DNA from: Pachyseris speciosa
Taxonomy: Eukaryota; Cnidaria; Anthozoa; Scleractinia; Pachyseridae
Direction of reading: 5' to 3'
Length of the DNA: 64,000 nt
NCBI GenBank assembly: GCA_016490735.1
Contig: JAEMWC010000624.1
Span: forward strand, 250,001-314,000
Below, piece by piece: positions 20,936 through 33,304 of the stretch (position 1 is the stretch's first letter; the number at the start of each line of letters is the position of its first letter). The position numbers were made by a program, and so were the translations under genes. Under the pieces are notes generated by a model that saw only the letters and a list, made by a program, of their open reading frames with translations, made no database searches and had not been told where the DNA came from.

Positions 20936-21262
20936 CTACACGTTTAAACATTGTTGGAAGAACACGTCCCAGCATTGTTGTAAGAACGCTTCTAACAATG
21001 CTGGATACGCATACAACATTGTTGGAAACACGTCGCTTCGGGGTTTTGACTTCAACAATTATTAGGATCTCGGATTGTAGACTGGACCCTTAACTCTGAT
21101 TGGTCTTTGCAATACGACATTGTTGAAAGGGCGGCTACGCGCTTCAACATTTGTTGTATGTTGGAGAAAATGTTTGATCGAAATTGAAACATTCTTCCAA
21201 CAAAAAATGTTGAACAAACGTCATCAAACATGCATGCTACACGTTCTAACATTGTTCATCAG
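20936..21262. mobile_element. Non-autonomous element with CAACATTGTTG palindromes
   Basis: Begins GGCCCGGCTACACG and contains many near-palindromic AACATTGTTGG / CCAGCATTGTTG / CTAACAATGCTGG motifs in both orientations, plus a second GGCGGCTACGCGCTTCAACA start internally. Subterminal palindromic repeats without an ORF suggest a MITE, possibly two partial copies. Superfamily unknown. Confidence 0.5.
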
Positions 21263-21822
21263 AAGAATAGGCGGGGCACTTCAGGGATCAAAAGAGCCGC
21301 CTGCTTGAAACAAAAAAGAAAGAATGTAAGGAATGTTCCGCTATTGTTATGTTCAGGAATTCACCCAGTGTCTTTGATATGTGAAGGAATTTATCTACTC
21401 TCTTTGTTATGTAAAGGAATTTGTCCCGAAGCTTTCCGAAGCTAACTGTCAGATGAATATTCCTTGATTATCTGTTTCCATAGGGATCCGAAGCTATTCC
21501 ATAGCTACCCCTAAACTGTCCCAAAGCTGACCCTGTAATTCGTGAAGATTCTCGGAAAAACGTCTTACACGAATAAAGACTGATGAATTATTGTTAACAA
21601 AATGTGTTTTATTGAAAACATTTAAACAAACCCTAACCTTCTTACACGTTCCATATTTACATAATTCATATCAAAAGGTAATTCCATCACATGCAAATTG
21701 CGCTCTTGAATGTTCCGTGGCGTTAATGAAGTGCTTCTTCGTGTTACAGAATGTATATTCACCTTATTGATTCTGCACTTCGCGAAAATGAATATCTTTT
21801 TCGCCTAAATGATCAGCAAAAG
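21263..21822. other. No gene; short ~34-bp tandem repeat at 21340-21420
   Basis: Three diverged copies of a unit around GTTATGT(A/G)AAGGAATTT. The rest shows no coding signal. Confidence 0.4.
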
Positions 21823-22633
21823 GTGTATTATGTCCTCCAGAGAGGGTACGTAATTTTTGTCAAGTGCAGAATTGCATTAAAGCATCGTAAAATTTTTACC
21901 AGTAGCCGGTTCCTGAAAGATAAATCTGCCTTATTACAAAACGTACTCCTGGAATAAGGCAGATTTATTCCTGGAATAGAGTTTTTACACCTTTCAGGAA
22001 ACAGCCCCAGTTCATTCGCTTCGTGAGCGTTTTCTGGCCACTGGCAAAATGACGCGAAGAAACCGAGTTTCACTCGAACACACAGAGAGAATCGTTAGAG
22101 CATTCGAGGTCGAGGACGAAGACTATCTTTTACTCGCAGACACGCACAAAGTGAATCAATCAACGGCAAGAGGCGTCGTGGCGCGCTGCATCAGAGAAGG
22201 CAGGATCCAGGAGGGACCACGAGGTGGTAGAAACAACGTGCACGCGGATGATGAGATGAGAGAAATCTCGAGGAAATCATCAACGAACTCTGTTTACTCA
22301 CACTTACTCAGATAAACCGTGAACTGAGGAGACGGCTAGCAGTGAAACCCACGTTCGAGTGCTACTTTGGTTTCTTCGCGGCATTTTGCCAGAGGTCAGA
22401 AAACGCTCACTACGCATAATAATTGTGACTGGTTCCTGAAAGGTGTAATAACCCTATTTCAGGGATAAATCTGCCTTAATCCAGGAATACCTTTTGGAAT
22501 AAGGCAGATTTATCCCTGGAATAGAGTTTACATCTTTCAGTAACCGGCCCGGCACTGGTCAAAATTTTACGATGCTTTAATACCATTCTGCACTTGACAA
22601 AAATTACATAGCCTCCCTGGAGGACATAATGTT
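21823..22633. mobile_element. Fold-back DNA transposon with ~0.28 kb TIRs
   Basis: Outer arms mirror each other (TATGTCCTCCAG...TAATTTTTGTCAAGTGCAGAAT against ATTCTGCACTTGACAAAAATTA...CTGGAGGACATAAT), followed inwards by the GCATCGTAAAATTTT, GGTTCCTGAAAG, AAGGCAGATTTAT and GTGAGCGTTTTCTG blocks in inverted order. Between the arms is a short broken transposase HTH. A deletion derivative of a larger transposon; exact ends and TSD not resolved. Confidence 0.82.
22049..22372 (+). pseudogene. Transposase N-terminal HTH remnant (IS630/Tc1-like)
   Basis: 22049-22315 encodes MTRRNRVSLEHTERIVRAFE, DYLLLADTHKVNQSTARGVV and REGRIQEGPRGGRNNVH, a helix-turn-helix pattern like IS630/Tc1-type transposases. 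After a frameshift near 22270, IINELCLLTLTQINRELRRR continues in another frame and then runs into the right TIR. The catalytic domain is absent. The family call rests on pattern similarity only. Confidence 0.65.
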
Positions 22634-23520
22634 ACAAGGGTACACACCGACAATGTAAAAGTCAGACAAATTTGTTATTGTTCAATTGAATGCAAAGAAC
22701 GCTCTATTGTCTGTACAAGTGCATTAATATTTGTCTGATCCACACTAACGCCGTTCAGGAATACTAATGAATTTCAAACAGTGTGATGAAATGTTAATGA
22801 ATGTTTTATGCACTTTAATGTTTGTCTATTGTCTCCATTGATTTTCAAGATGGTGTTAATGACTTGAATGTTAGCGCAAATGAAAGTATATTTTTCTCTT
22901 TTGTATGCCAAATGACGCATATGAATGCCTAAAAATGTTATTGAATGTTAACAAAAATGCAAAAATCGTTATTGAATCTGAGTTACGTGCAAATGTTCGT
23001 TCTTTTGTGCGCTCATGAATGTATATTTGCGCTATTGGTCGCCAATTCACGAAAATGAATGCTCATTTTCTCGTAATGAACAGGAAAATGTGTGATGTTT
23101 TAGATCATTACGATTGATTGACACGAAGTTGACAGAGCCTACCTTGTACGTTTTGGCAACTTTTTAGTGCGACAAATTCTTCACCAATTCAAGCACAAAT
23201 TCTTATAGTCAGGTCACAACTTATAGCCTCTTCCATCTAAAATAGACTTGGGGCTTTTTGAGCCACACTGAGATGGTCGTGTATTTACAAGCATCTGGCT
23301 TCTTGTAGAGTACGGTTGACAAGGTTGAAACACTGTCATGGTGTTGTGGTTTCTTCCATACGAAAGTCGATTCAAGGAGTTAAACAAATTCTTCGCCATT
23401 CTTAGTAAACGAAGGCCTGTACGATAAGGAATAGAGTATTTTGATAAAAGCGACGGGTTCCAACCTTGCGTTCGTCGAGTTCTCGAATCAACATGCGTGA
23501 CAAGGGACCGGAAGTGACAA
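22634..23520. other. No gene; AATG-rich DNA
   Basis: Unusual density of TTAATG/AATGAATG/GAATGTT words at 22690-23090, without a clean period. Possibly an ancient decayed repeat. No coding signal. Confidence 0.4.
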
Positions 23521-23783
23521 GGGGCAGACTGCTGACCGATTGTTGATGGACTTATTTTTCATTATTTGTTTGTGGTTACATTTTCTACGTTTCTTCGTGC
23601 TTTGTTGTTTTGTTAATAACTTGCCAGATATAATATTTAACAACTAAAAACCATGCTTTGTTCTGTTAGAGGGGCAGACCGCTGACCGGATGTTAATGGA
23701 CTTATTTTTCATTATTTGTTTGTGGCTACATTTTTTACGTTTCTTCGTGCGTTGTAGTTTTGTTAATAACTTGCCAGATATAA
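23521..23783 (+). repeat. 150-bp period direct duplication
   Basis: GGGGCAGACTGCTGACCGAT...AACTTGCCAGATATA at 23521-23634 recurs at 23671-23783 with few changes. Between them lies the left arm of the fold-back element at 23650-23905. Confidence 0.85.
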
Positions 23784-23905
23784 CAGGAAGTGACGAGGGC
23801 ACGAAAGAAGTAGTAAGAAGCACGAGCCGTAGGCGAGTGCTTTTAATTACTACTTGAGTGCTCTCGTCAATTCCTTGAGTACCTTATAACAGAACAAAGC
23901 ACGGT
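23650..23905. mobile_element. Nested fold-back repeat
   Basis: The outer arms CATGCTTTGTTCTGTTA (23652-23668) and TAACAGAACAAAGCACGG (23887-23904) are inverted. Inner arms AGGAAGTGACGAGGGCAC...AGTAGTAA and TTACTACT...GTGCTCTCGTCAATTCCT (23785-23875) form a second hairpin. No ORF. Likely MITEs nested or fused. Confidence 0.65.
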
Positions 23906-25645
23906 TAAGGCTTTTTAATTTGTTTTATAATAAAGAATGTCTTCATTTCTTCACGCTATCGGCTACATTTTTCGGGAAACTTTATTTTCCAAATCTTACG
24001 AGTGGCGACAGCCGTGCATCTGTATTCTCATAGGGCACGCTAAAACAGACCAATTACAATCCCTGTTAGAATGGCTCACTTCATCTAATATGTTAAACTT
24101 GACCGAAGCTGTCAAAGTGTCAATCCATCAAAGTTCACAAACCATCAAAGCGCAAGTTGTTTTTTAGTCTAAAGTCGCAATAAAAAGCAAATTCTTCAGT
24201 GAAATTCGGCGGAATTTTGGATCATGCATTCGCTAAATCATGCATTCGCTAAAGCTATTTTTAAAAGATACTCAGGAAGGTGAATTTCCGAGTGAAAAAC
24301 GAAAGTGCAAAAATATTTTACTCGTGAAAAGCTTAAAACTCTGATCGGCTTGCATGGCGCCCGGTGTAGCGGGATTGTGTGGTTCAAAAAACAAAATGAT
24401 TATTCCACGGCATCTTGCAGTTCACCAAAAAGGGTCGCAGAACGGTTTACCATTAATGGGAGGAACGAGTAGCTCAAACTTGGAGGACGAAGTTCTTTCT
24501 TTGGACAATCCGTTTGCTATGTTTGCCGATACGTGTTTTTAAGCGGATCTGTTTTTTTCAAGTGATGGAAACCTCTTCAACGACAGGCGAATTAAATAAA
24601 TTCCAGCTTTGAACATTTGGTTTAATTGTTGCTACTTTTGTCCAGGACTGAAACTCGTATTTATCTCTCGACTGGATGTAAACAGTAATCATCTACACTC
24701 GTTTTGGACGCGAATTAAGAAGTAAGCTTTATCTTTGTTGAAACTCTTTTTTCGTTTACTTTGGGAGCGAACGAGTGATTTTACTCCGCTTGGCTGACTG
24801 TTTTTCGACGTGCCTCAGCGATGTTAAGAAAATTTTGCCCTTATTTTATTTACACGTAATTGGAATGAGTCCTCGTAAACCACTTGTGTGTTTCAGACGT
24901 TGCTGAAATTGCCCTCGTCGCTGCGTGACTCGGACAATTTCGGCAACTTCTGAAAGCACGCTTTAATCACGCACGCATTAATCCTTAATTTATAATGCTG
25001 TTATTGTGGTGTTACTCGCAGAAACATCTTCCAAATCCATTGAGGCTAACCACTCGTTTTCATAGACATTTTCTAGGTCGTACAAGACGTCTGAACCAAA
25101 ATAAAAACCGAGGGAAAAATTCAGATTTTCATTTGGGTGCATGGCGCGACGCCGTAGCTGCCCGTGCATCTGTACTCTCATACGGCACGCTGTTTCAACC
25201 AATTTTTAAATATCATATACCGCCATAATGCATGACTAATTGGGAAAGGAAGAATTCGGCTAAGTTGCACCGTAAATGCTCTTTGTAACGAGAAGAGGTA
25301 ATTTTGCTTTTGGCAGAGGGCACTGAGGTATTAAAAATGAATGGAAAGCTGTTCGTTTAGTAATTTTACGGGCGGAGGGGTTGATTGCACAGGTAGCGTT
25401 ATAACGTTATAATGCGACATAGAAATTACCGGGCATGTGGAAACCCACGGACTAGGTAAAAACCGCGAGAAGATCAAGTGAGGTTCGCGGATCTCAAGTA
25501 AAATCTTAGTGAGGAGACCGGAAAGAAAATCAGCGATGAGGTTGTAGTCAGGCAGATGAAACGAGCTAGTGGCCAGGATGGCAAACGATTATTTGCCCGT
25601 GACGATTTCTGAACGCCAAAACAGATCTCTTTATACCTCTCTCCC
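23906..25645. other. No supported gene
   Basis: A ~40-bp sequence (CCGTGCATCTGT.CTCATA.GGCACGCT) occurs twice, near 24013 and 25164, so both are members of a dispersed repeat. A 62-codon ORF at 24354-24542 ending LDNPFAMFADTCF is not recognised and has no splice context. Confidence 0.4.
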
Positions 25646-25927
25646 ATGGGCGCCAGTCATAAGAATGTCACAGATGCGGTTAAGCTAGCTACAGAGGCAC
25701 TGAGAGAAAATGCTACACTAGCCGCACTAGCAGACGAGTTAGTTGAGAGCTGCTGCTACACATACAAGAGGCCGTTAAACATGTGTTTCCCACTCAGAGA
25801 TGAGCTTCAGGCGAAGCTTACTCTGAAAAGTTTATGCCTCAAGTACCCCGCGGCATTCGGAGCGTGTCGGAAAGAAAATGGGAGCCATATACACTGTATG
25901 TTAATGCCCTGTTCAGGTTTACTCTAG
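25646..25927 (+). CDS. Unrecognised 93-aa ORF
   Basis: Begins MGASHKNVTDAVKLATEALR and includes NATLAALADELVESCCYTY and LTLKSLCLKYPAAFG. Composition (Ala/Leu/Glu, helical) looks more protein-like than most ORFs here, but no domain is recognised. It could be an exon fragment of a decayed gene or transposon. The start is simply the first ATG and is not supported. Confidence 0.25.
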   Translation: MGASHKNVTDAVKLATEALRENATLAALADELVESCCYTYKRPLNMCFPLRDELQAKLTLKSLCLKYPAAFGACRKENGSHIHCMLMPCSGLL

Positions 25928-28410
25928 TAGTATCTTTCATTTTGCCTCTGAAAGCAAGGGTGTTGTCATTACTTACAGCATGAAATCTTTTTTGGGTCAT
26001 ACCTACATTTTAGGGAAAAGAGAAACAAACTTAATAAAACTGCAGTTTGGAAATCGCGTATTTTTAACTCACTTAAAACTACTCCGCGACGTTGAACGGA
26101 AATATGTTTTCCTTCGCTTTAGTCGGCTTTTTTGTTTTCTTGTTTGCAAACCGTTTGTTAAGAACTGATCCTTTGGTAGGTCCCAATAACCTATCACCAT
26201 CATACAGTGTAGAAATTATAAGGAGTATGCCTAGCCTAGCAAATGCGACTGGAGTAGTAACAGTATGTGGAAATTAAAACTAATTTCATGTTCGTGTCAC
26301 TTCAGGGACTGTAACTTCCGAAGTTCAACCCCTTTTATGATGTCACCGCTAAACTATCACAAGTCCAGTTGACAGTTGTAATAGTAAAAAAAAATAAAAA
26401 ATGGGGAGTGGAGGGGGGGGGGGGGGATTAAGGGAAACTTGGGTGGGGATTTGCTGGCGAGACTTTCAAATCCTGACCCTGTGTAAGACATTTTTACACC
26501 CATCTGGAAATCACTAGGAATGTAGTCATTCCGATTGGCTCTCGACGGTGCAATTTATTCGCGAATCACACTATTTTTTGTTGTAAATCGCACCCTTTTT
26601 TCTAACCTATATCGAAATGCACATCTCAGTTTCCTGATGTTAATAGACAAATATTAATATTGACAGAAAAAACTGTATGATTTCAAAATAGGTGAGAGAA
26701 GGATGGTTATTGGACTTTGTGTCATCCAATTTTGGTCTGAAATGATACTTATAGATTCAAATCGATTTTGAAATCACGTGTACGGATTTCAGGCGAAAAT
26801 GCAATCCCCTCAGTTTAAGTTCCATCATAAATCCGTTTATTTTATAATATGTTTAAGAGAAGAGACCTTTATCCGTAACCTTTATTCCATTATTTTTCAT
26901 TTCACATACAGAAAGAACTTTTCTATAACTGACATCAGAGAATTCGCTGTTTTTGAAAATGTTGTTGGTACAGGCACATTTAGAGCTCACACCGCCAACT
27001 TTCGTGTACTGTGTTCAAGGATTCTGGTCCAGAAAGACACCCTGTTGAGGAGGCTATATAGCGAAATTGCAAACCCGGTTTAACTAAGCTTCAGACCCTG
27101 AAAACCATACCCTTCCTGGCGGCAAATACCCGTTTAGGCCAAACAAGGGACTACCCCTCCCAGGACAAACGTGCATAACTTTGACTTTGAAGTGTTGGTT
27201 GCCCAGATGCTGACACTCAGATTTGACGTTATCGACACAAAGGATCTTAAAATAAGTTAGAACAGGTCCTTTTAAGCCCAACAACGATTAAAGTCGGAAA
27301 AATTCCGAGAGGAGGCTTAACCCAGTGACCGTCCTCCATTCCTCTTTCCCGCGCATCCGCTATGGACCTCAGTCAGATTTACTATATAAGTGCCTAATGC
27401 AATCTTGTAAAACCGTAGGTTATAATATCACCAAACGTTGGAAATTGTCATGTCAAAATATGGCTATTCGTCATAAGTGTAACATTTATAATTTCAGCGA
27501 GGTTTGTGTCGACATCCTGTCAGCAGTCTCCCCTTCCATTTCCGGTCTACACATCTTCCTGAAACTTCCCTACAAGAGATAAACAACTTCATGGCGACTG
27601 AAGGCAATGGCTCGATTATAGCCGAATGCTTTATTCTTTGTCTTCACAGCGTGTATTTGTGTAGTGCATAAAATCGTGATTTGTTTAATTTCCTCAATAA
27701 ACGTCAATGGATGGATTTTATAGCATCAATGGCAGAAATCACAAATACCACGAACGTGTTTATCAAGTACATGCAGATCAAATCGATCGAATCCACCATC
27801 ATCCGTGGTTTAAAACAGCTGAAACATCCTTACTGAGTCGATGTTCAATAGGAGACACTGGGAAATTGGTCTTACTTTTCGAGCCTGTACTAGATTTGGT
27901 CGAGATAGACGAACGAAAAGAGAAATGGACGCGATAACAGTATGCTGCATAAATTACCAAAATGTACAAGCTAGGCTTTCTATCAAACTTCGTTTTCATC
28001 AATCGTAATGATCTTAAGCATCATACATCAAGTTTAGCCTAGAAACAAGATGATAGAAAATATGTTTAGAGCTTAAACGCCCATAATAATCATTTTTAGA
28101 GGAAACCAATGCAGTCTGAAAATGGCCAAATTTGGAATTTATCTGCACCAAAAGCGTTTATCACCCATGGCCAAAATATAATTTTTCCCAAATAGATTTT
28201 CTAATATTTAGAAACTCTAGTACCTGTTTGAGTTCTGCTGCGAATTTTGTGTCTGGGAAGAGAGTAATTTTGGAGAAATCGCGGAATTGATCGAGCCTGT
28301 TTTTGATGTTTGTCAAAATGGCGAAAAGGCAACATAGTAAAACCATTATTTTCTACTTGTCTTTAGAATAAAGCTACTGGCGTTCTATTACGAATGCCGT
28401 TCTCTGATTG
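25928..28410. other. No supported gene; G-tract at 26409-26427
   Basis: Scattered 60-100 codon ORFs without recognised domains or paired splice sites. No repeat partner recognised within the window apart from simple tracts. Confidence 0.35.
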
Positions 28411-28417
28411 GCTACGC

Positions 28418-28451
28418 TACTCACTATCTATTCTGTGATAGATAGTGAGTA
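28418..28451. repeat. 14-bp stem perfect hairpin
   Basis: TACTCACTATCTAT and ATAGATAGTGAGTA are exact reverse complements around a 6-base loop. Probably a MITE terminus or solo hairpin. Confidence 0.75.
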
Positions 28452-28557
28452 ACGGTTGTCAACAAAATGGCACCTGCTTCGTCTTGTTTTCGAAGTGTCT
28501 GTAAGGAGAAACTGGATAATTTACTTGTCTAGTTTTGAACGACCGGTAGATTTATAC

Positions 28558-28669
28558 TAAAACAATTAGATTATTCGCTCTCGATTTCTATGCGTGCTAG
28601 CTGATTCGGGCTGCGCCCTAATCAGCTATCTCGCGATAGAAATCCCGAAATCATAATCTAATTGTTAAG
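28558..28669. mobile_element. ~110-bp fold-back element
   Basis: AACAATTAGATTAT at the left and ATAATCTAATTGTT at the right frame inner arms GATTTCTATGCGTGCTAGCTGATT and AATCAGCTATCTCGCGATAGAAATC-like. About 50 bp per arm with few mismatches and a GC-rich centre. Its size suits a MITE. Confidence 0.75.
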
Positions 28670-31600
28670 TAAAAGTCAAAATACTGGAACAACATTTGTT
28701 TGAAAGTACAGGGATTGCCCTTCCTCGTGCATGGTGGAATGTCGTTTCAATTGGTTCACATTCACTCTTAAAATACACTCATATTTGTCGGCCATTTCAG
28801 AGCAAAATTTTGCTCAAAACATGGGTTGAAGGTGGGTATGGTTAATTGTGGTTACCATGACAACGATACGTCAGGTGACCCTTATATGGCCTTTTTCGTT
28901 CATTCCGCCAGGCTACCTACCTCCACACAGGTAAAAATTTCCACTTCAAACTTTCCTTCACTTTCTCAGAGACCTGCTCTTAAGTAAATATAGATTTCTT
29001 CATAAAAAGTGCTGACTACGATATTTACACATTTACAAGTTTGTTTTCACAAAACGAACGAGCAAGACTCTCCTAGTGAGTGAGTAAATATCGTACGTCA
29101 GCGCTTTCCATGATGAAGTTTGTTTATTATACACAAACTGAGATTTACTCAAATTAGGTCTATTTCCTTTGCCCTCCATTTTAAGCTGCTTGTTCTTAGC
29201 TTCAAAAGACCGAAGACCGATGACACTGACGGGATATTTGCATTCTTTCAAATATGAACTTGAAGGTTCAAAGTCTTTACCGTCTTTTCGCTTCACACTA
29301 AAGATGAACTCGCAGAGATATTCCGGCGTTCAATTCTTTGGCTTCGATGTCTTCAGGATTTCTTTGCACGTGTTTTTCTCTCAGAATTCAATGAGTAACT
29401 TCACATCTCTCGTCGTCTTAGCTCTTGTATTTTTGTTTTGTTTCTCAATAATATAGTCGTCAATTGACTTTTATAAGTGCTCAAATCTCGTGGATCCTCG
29501 AGCCATTGTTAAAAGTACAAGTATTTCTGTACTTTTTGGACGAAAGTCTTCTCACTATGACGGCTTTGCACGCAAGGAACTTGGACTTATTTAATTAAAA
29601 CAGTGGTATGTTTTGACAAGTCGCTACTGATTGGACGAAACGTTTCACGCACGTGTGAGAAAGCCACTTTGCTGCTGTGATTGGCTATTACAATTTTTGA
29701 AGTGGGTTTTCTTATGAAGAAAACTGAGAGTAAATTTTATTATGTATATAATAATGAACAAGAATTGACGAATCTTTGAGTACCTGCATATATAAATGCC
29801 CATTGAACGACTGTCTTAATATAAGTTCTGATTGATAGGCTACTCGTTGACGTGAAGGATGTGAGAGACCAGACGCCATACATTTTCGTACGAATCGTGA
29901 AAGTTCCTCAAGTGTTAATGAGATCTTTAGTCTCTTAAACTTTGGATTTTAGCTAAACTCAAAATGGCTGCTTTCTTTATAAACTCAATTATCAATATTA
30001 TTTAATTTTTATAGCGCTCACTGACTGACTAAATTTGTTGTTTATTTGTATGAATGTTGATGAATGTTGCACTGCCGCTTTTCAAACGTCGTTCGTTGGC
30101 AATCCCGACCACCAGTTTAGGGAAATGGATTCGTACACCAGCGGTACCGAACTTGGGTCCTTCCATTGCAGGGCCTGTTGCACGAAGAATAGCCTGTCCA
30201 CTGAGTCTAACCACCGAGAACTGGTACTTGTTAGGATTGAGTTTTTGCGTAAACGTCACATGCAGTTACGATGCCCAATAAATAGATATGAAAGCGGTGT
30301 TTGGATATCTGATGAAAAGCTCTTTCGAGTGCTTAATATACGGCTTCTCAAACTAGCAAGAGCACGCGGGCTACACAACATATAGACTACTAATAATATA
30401 TTGGACAGTGCTTAGTGTAAGCCAACGTGTGATGTCGTGATACTATATCAAAATAAAAATATATCAATAAAACAGAAATGAGACGTTCAGGACAAAAATG
30501 TCAACAAAGAAAGCGGTAAGGTACACTGAGCACATCAGTTTGCACATCGTTCGCTTTTATTTTCCCTTACTCCAAATGATGCTGTACAGCCAACGATGAA
30601 ACTGATGACCGCTGTGAAGAGGTTATTTTGGCATCTGGGACGAGATTAAGAGGGTTTTGCCGTTGTGGAGAGGTGGCCACTATAGAGAAGGCAATTGTAT
30701 GGAAAACAAAAACAAAAGAAAGTGGCCGTCGTGAAGAGGTGCACGTTGGTAAATGTTCCACCGTATTCAAAAAGCTCGTTTGAACGACTCACTGGATCAT
30801 TTGTTGAAACCGTTCGTTTTGTCAAGTTTTCATCGTTGTAGAAAATGTGGAAAATGATGAAAGCTTATGGAATAAGCTTTGAAGCAAATTTTAAATGATT
30901 TGCACTTTTTGCAATAACGCTTTATGAATACTTCGTCCACTCACCGTTTTAAGTAGGTATGACGCACGGTTTAACGGCATGTCGCTGTACATCTATCTCA
31001 AAATCGTATGCCTGGTACACTCTTCACTTTAATTTATTCAGTATTGGTGAAAGTTATGCTAGTATAGGGGAATGGCTAGTGAATATCACTTTTCGAACAG
31101 GTTAGTTTTCAACAGCTGCTGTCTAAGCTACTCACAAAAGCCACGTGCACGAACCGGGAGAAACAGCTAAAACATTACAGATCGTAGGGTCAGCAATTCC
31201 GGGTTATGGTCTTAACTCCGCTTTCTCTACGTTTTCACAGAACTGAATAAACGTTGCATTGAATGCACAACATTTTGAAATCGAAATACGAGACGGTTAA
31301 TCAACGAATATATTTTGCTGGTGCTAGACGTTCCGTGAGACAACTGTTTTTGCCAGCATTGAGGTCAATAGCAAAACCTTTCGTTAGATACTTGGAGATT
31401 GTGGAGACTGGTCTAACATGTCATTAAATTTTTGCGTCACTTAGCCACAGCTGCATACAGTCGAACGGAGCGTCTTAGTTGTTGTTGTTATTGTTTGTTT
31501 GTGTGTGTGTGAAATTTGAACGTTTTCACGTTAATTCAAAACGTTGTCCACACTTAACTTAAACATTTCGGCGACTAGCCCAAAATTGTAAACATTATCA

Positions 31601-31792
31601 CTCGATTAAAACGTTTTTAGCCCGGGAAAATCCAAGTCTGGACAAAGAGGACCAGAATACGTTTACACTGGTAGTTAGCTAATCTGCTTGTTTTAACATG
31701 ACGTTATTTTTATGGTCAGAACATGTCAAGTCATTTCGTAGATAATAGCCCACAAGAATCCCTAACATTCCTAACAAATTTTGACCAATCAA
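28670..31792. other. No supported gene; minor inverted repeat and a diverged segment copy
   Basis: Inverted copies of AGTGCTGACTACGATATTTAC (29010) and GTAAATATCGTACGTCAGCGCT (29085) form a small fold-back. ORFs at 30029-30385 on both strands are open but unrecognised. At 30574-30600 (AAATGATGCTGTACAGCC) and 31352-31375 (CCAGCATTGAGGTCAATAGC) are sequences shared with segments C and D, suggesting a fifth, heavily diverged copy without a recognisable exon 1. Confidence 0.4.
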
Positions 31793-32230
31793 GAAGCGGG
31801 GCGTTCAAGCCCATTATTATTCTAGGGTCTGGGGGACCCCAGGAAGGTGAGGTCCCCCGCCTCGGTGGTGTTACCAATCTCTCAATACAATCTCTCTTTA
31901 TTTTTCGATCGCGTTCACATTTGAGATGGGGTACCTCACCGAGATGGGTTGCTCGGTCAGAAAGGGCGGGTAACCCGCTTAGCTGGGGTGAGTTTTCTCC
32001 ATTTGAATGCTGGAGGTGGGGTGGGGTGTTGTTCATCAGGGCAATTGTCTCTAAATTCTTTGTTAACATACGTGCTTAGCGACCACGCGATAGCATTTTA
32101 AACCTCACCCCAGCACCCCGGGGTTGCATGTGAAAGCCAGCATGTTGTTGTTGTTGTTGTTTGTCTACGGTTAGGAGGGTTACCTCACCTACCCGTTTCC
32201 CCCACCTCCATGGGAACAGGCCCTAAGTCA
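31793..32230. repeat. GC-rich dispersed repeat
   Basis: Sharply more GC-rich than its surroundings, with repeated GGTGAGGT / ACCTCACC / GGGGTACCTCACC words in both orientations and partly inverted ends (AGGGTCTGGGGGACCCC against a C-rich GGGAACAGGCCCT end). Overlapping ORFs on both strands are by-products of composition. Probably a non-autonomous DNA transposon. Confidence 0.45.
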
Positions 32231-32826
32231 GTCGCATTTTGACAGTCATTCCTATTTTCATTGTTGAGTCGAACAACTGTTTCCATTATCAAAGGACTAT
32301 GTTGCCTGTTGGGGACTCGGAAGTCTAAACGTAATCGTAAGTTTGGTCAGTGTATCACGCAAAGTTTTAACATTTTAATACAGTGCCAGAACAAACTTGA
32401 TGGTCTTATTTTTGAATTGATTTCTTCTTCTTTTGTTTTCTCTTCTTCTTTTTCTTTTTACCAAGGAACTGAAACCAACGCTGAACAAACAGTGTGACTC
32501 AATCTGCGCGAAGTAGCAGTTGTTAGTGCGCGAAGTTATTTTTAGACAGTTCTTTTACGCTCAATTATTAAAATTTTTTAAGCCATTCGATATTTTACTT
32601 TAACGTTCATGATATCGTTACTCGCTCTTGATACTGTTATGTGCAGAAGGCACAAGCTTTTTCTCCTCATCGAACGTCTGTTTATTCTTCTGCGCTTTCT
32701 TTGGCCCGGGCCGTACTCTTCTTCGCCCACGGTGACTTTTCGCTGTTTACTCGTTTCATGAAGATGACTAATCTTTTTTTTTTCTCGTAACACAGTTTAA
32801 AAGTCTCGCCTCTTTAGAAATTGCGA

Positions 32827-32957
32827 ATGTTGATGTAAACAAACTATGTAGATTCACGGTAATTCGAGATCCAGGATGAAGATATAGTCGCAGAACCGCA
32901 GCACGCATCCTGGATCTCGAATTACCGTGAATCTGCATAGTTTGATTACATCAACAT
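32827..32957. mobile_element. Fold-back MITE, unit 1 copy
   Basis: Arms of ~52 bp (ATGTTGATGTAAAC...GGATCTCGAATT-type inverted with AATTCGAGATCC) around a ~27-base loop. The same element is at 38816-38947 in unit 2, so it predates the duplication. Confidence 0.88.
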
Positions 32958-32986
32958 TTGGTCACGTTTAATTTCCTCTTCAGGGG

Positions 32987-33304
32987 CATCCTTCGCAGAC
33001 GTCTTTGGGCTCGTCCCGCGTTTGTTCCCCACGAACGTATGCTGAACTGAACTACCACTTCCGTTTGCGGCGGTTAGCCAATCAAAGTTGGTGTTCCAAA
33101 TTGTGGAAAGTAGGACTTCGCCCAGGGATTATTTTCACAGACGATGCACGTGAACTGGTGTCGATTTCCATTCTTACGCACCTCGTTACCGGTTTCTTCA
33201 AAACAAAGGCTAACAGCCGGAGAACGGAAGTGACAGTTCAGTTCAGCAGACGTTCGTGCGCAAGGAACGCGTGACGAGCCGAAAGACGTCTGCGATGGAG
33301 GCTA
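32987..33304. mobile_element. 318-bp MITE, present only in unit 1
   Basis: TIRs of ~80 bp: CGCAGACGTCTTTGGGCTCGT at the left, and the right end reads the same inverted, with ACTTCCGTT and GGTTAGCC blocks in both arms. Flanked by TCTTCAGGGG at 32977-32986 and 33305-33314. Unit 2 (~38970) has one TCTTCAGGGA and no element. Long TIRs with a ~10-bp TSD would suit a Mutator-like MITE (inference). A partial relative is at 5535-5740. Confidence 0.85.

Noticed and set aside
31723..32079. 118- and 112-codon ORFs on opposite strands
   Set aside because: Both fall in the GC-rich repeat with inverted G/C words; overlap on both strands and lack of domains suggest composition only.
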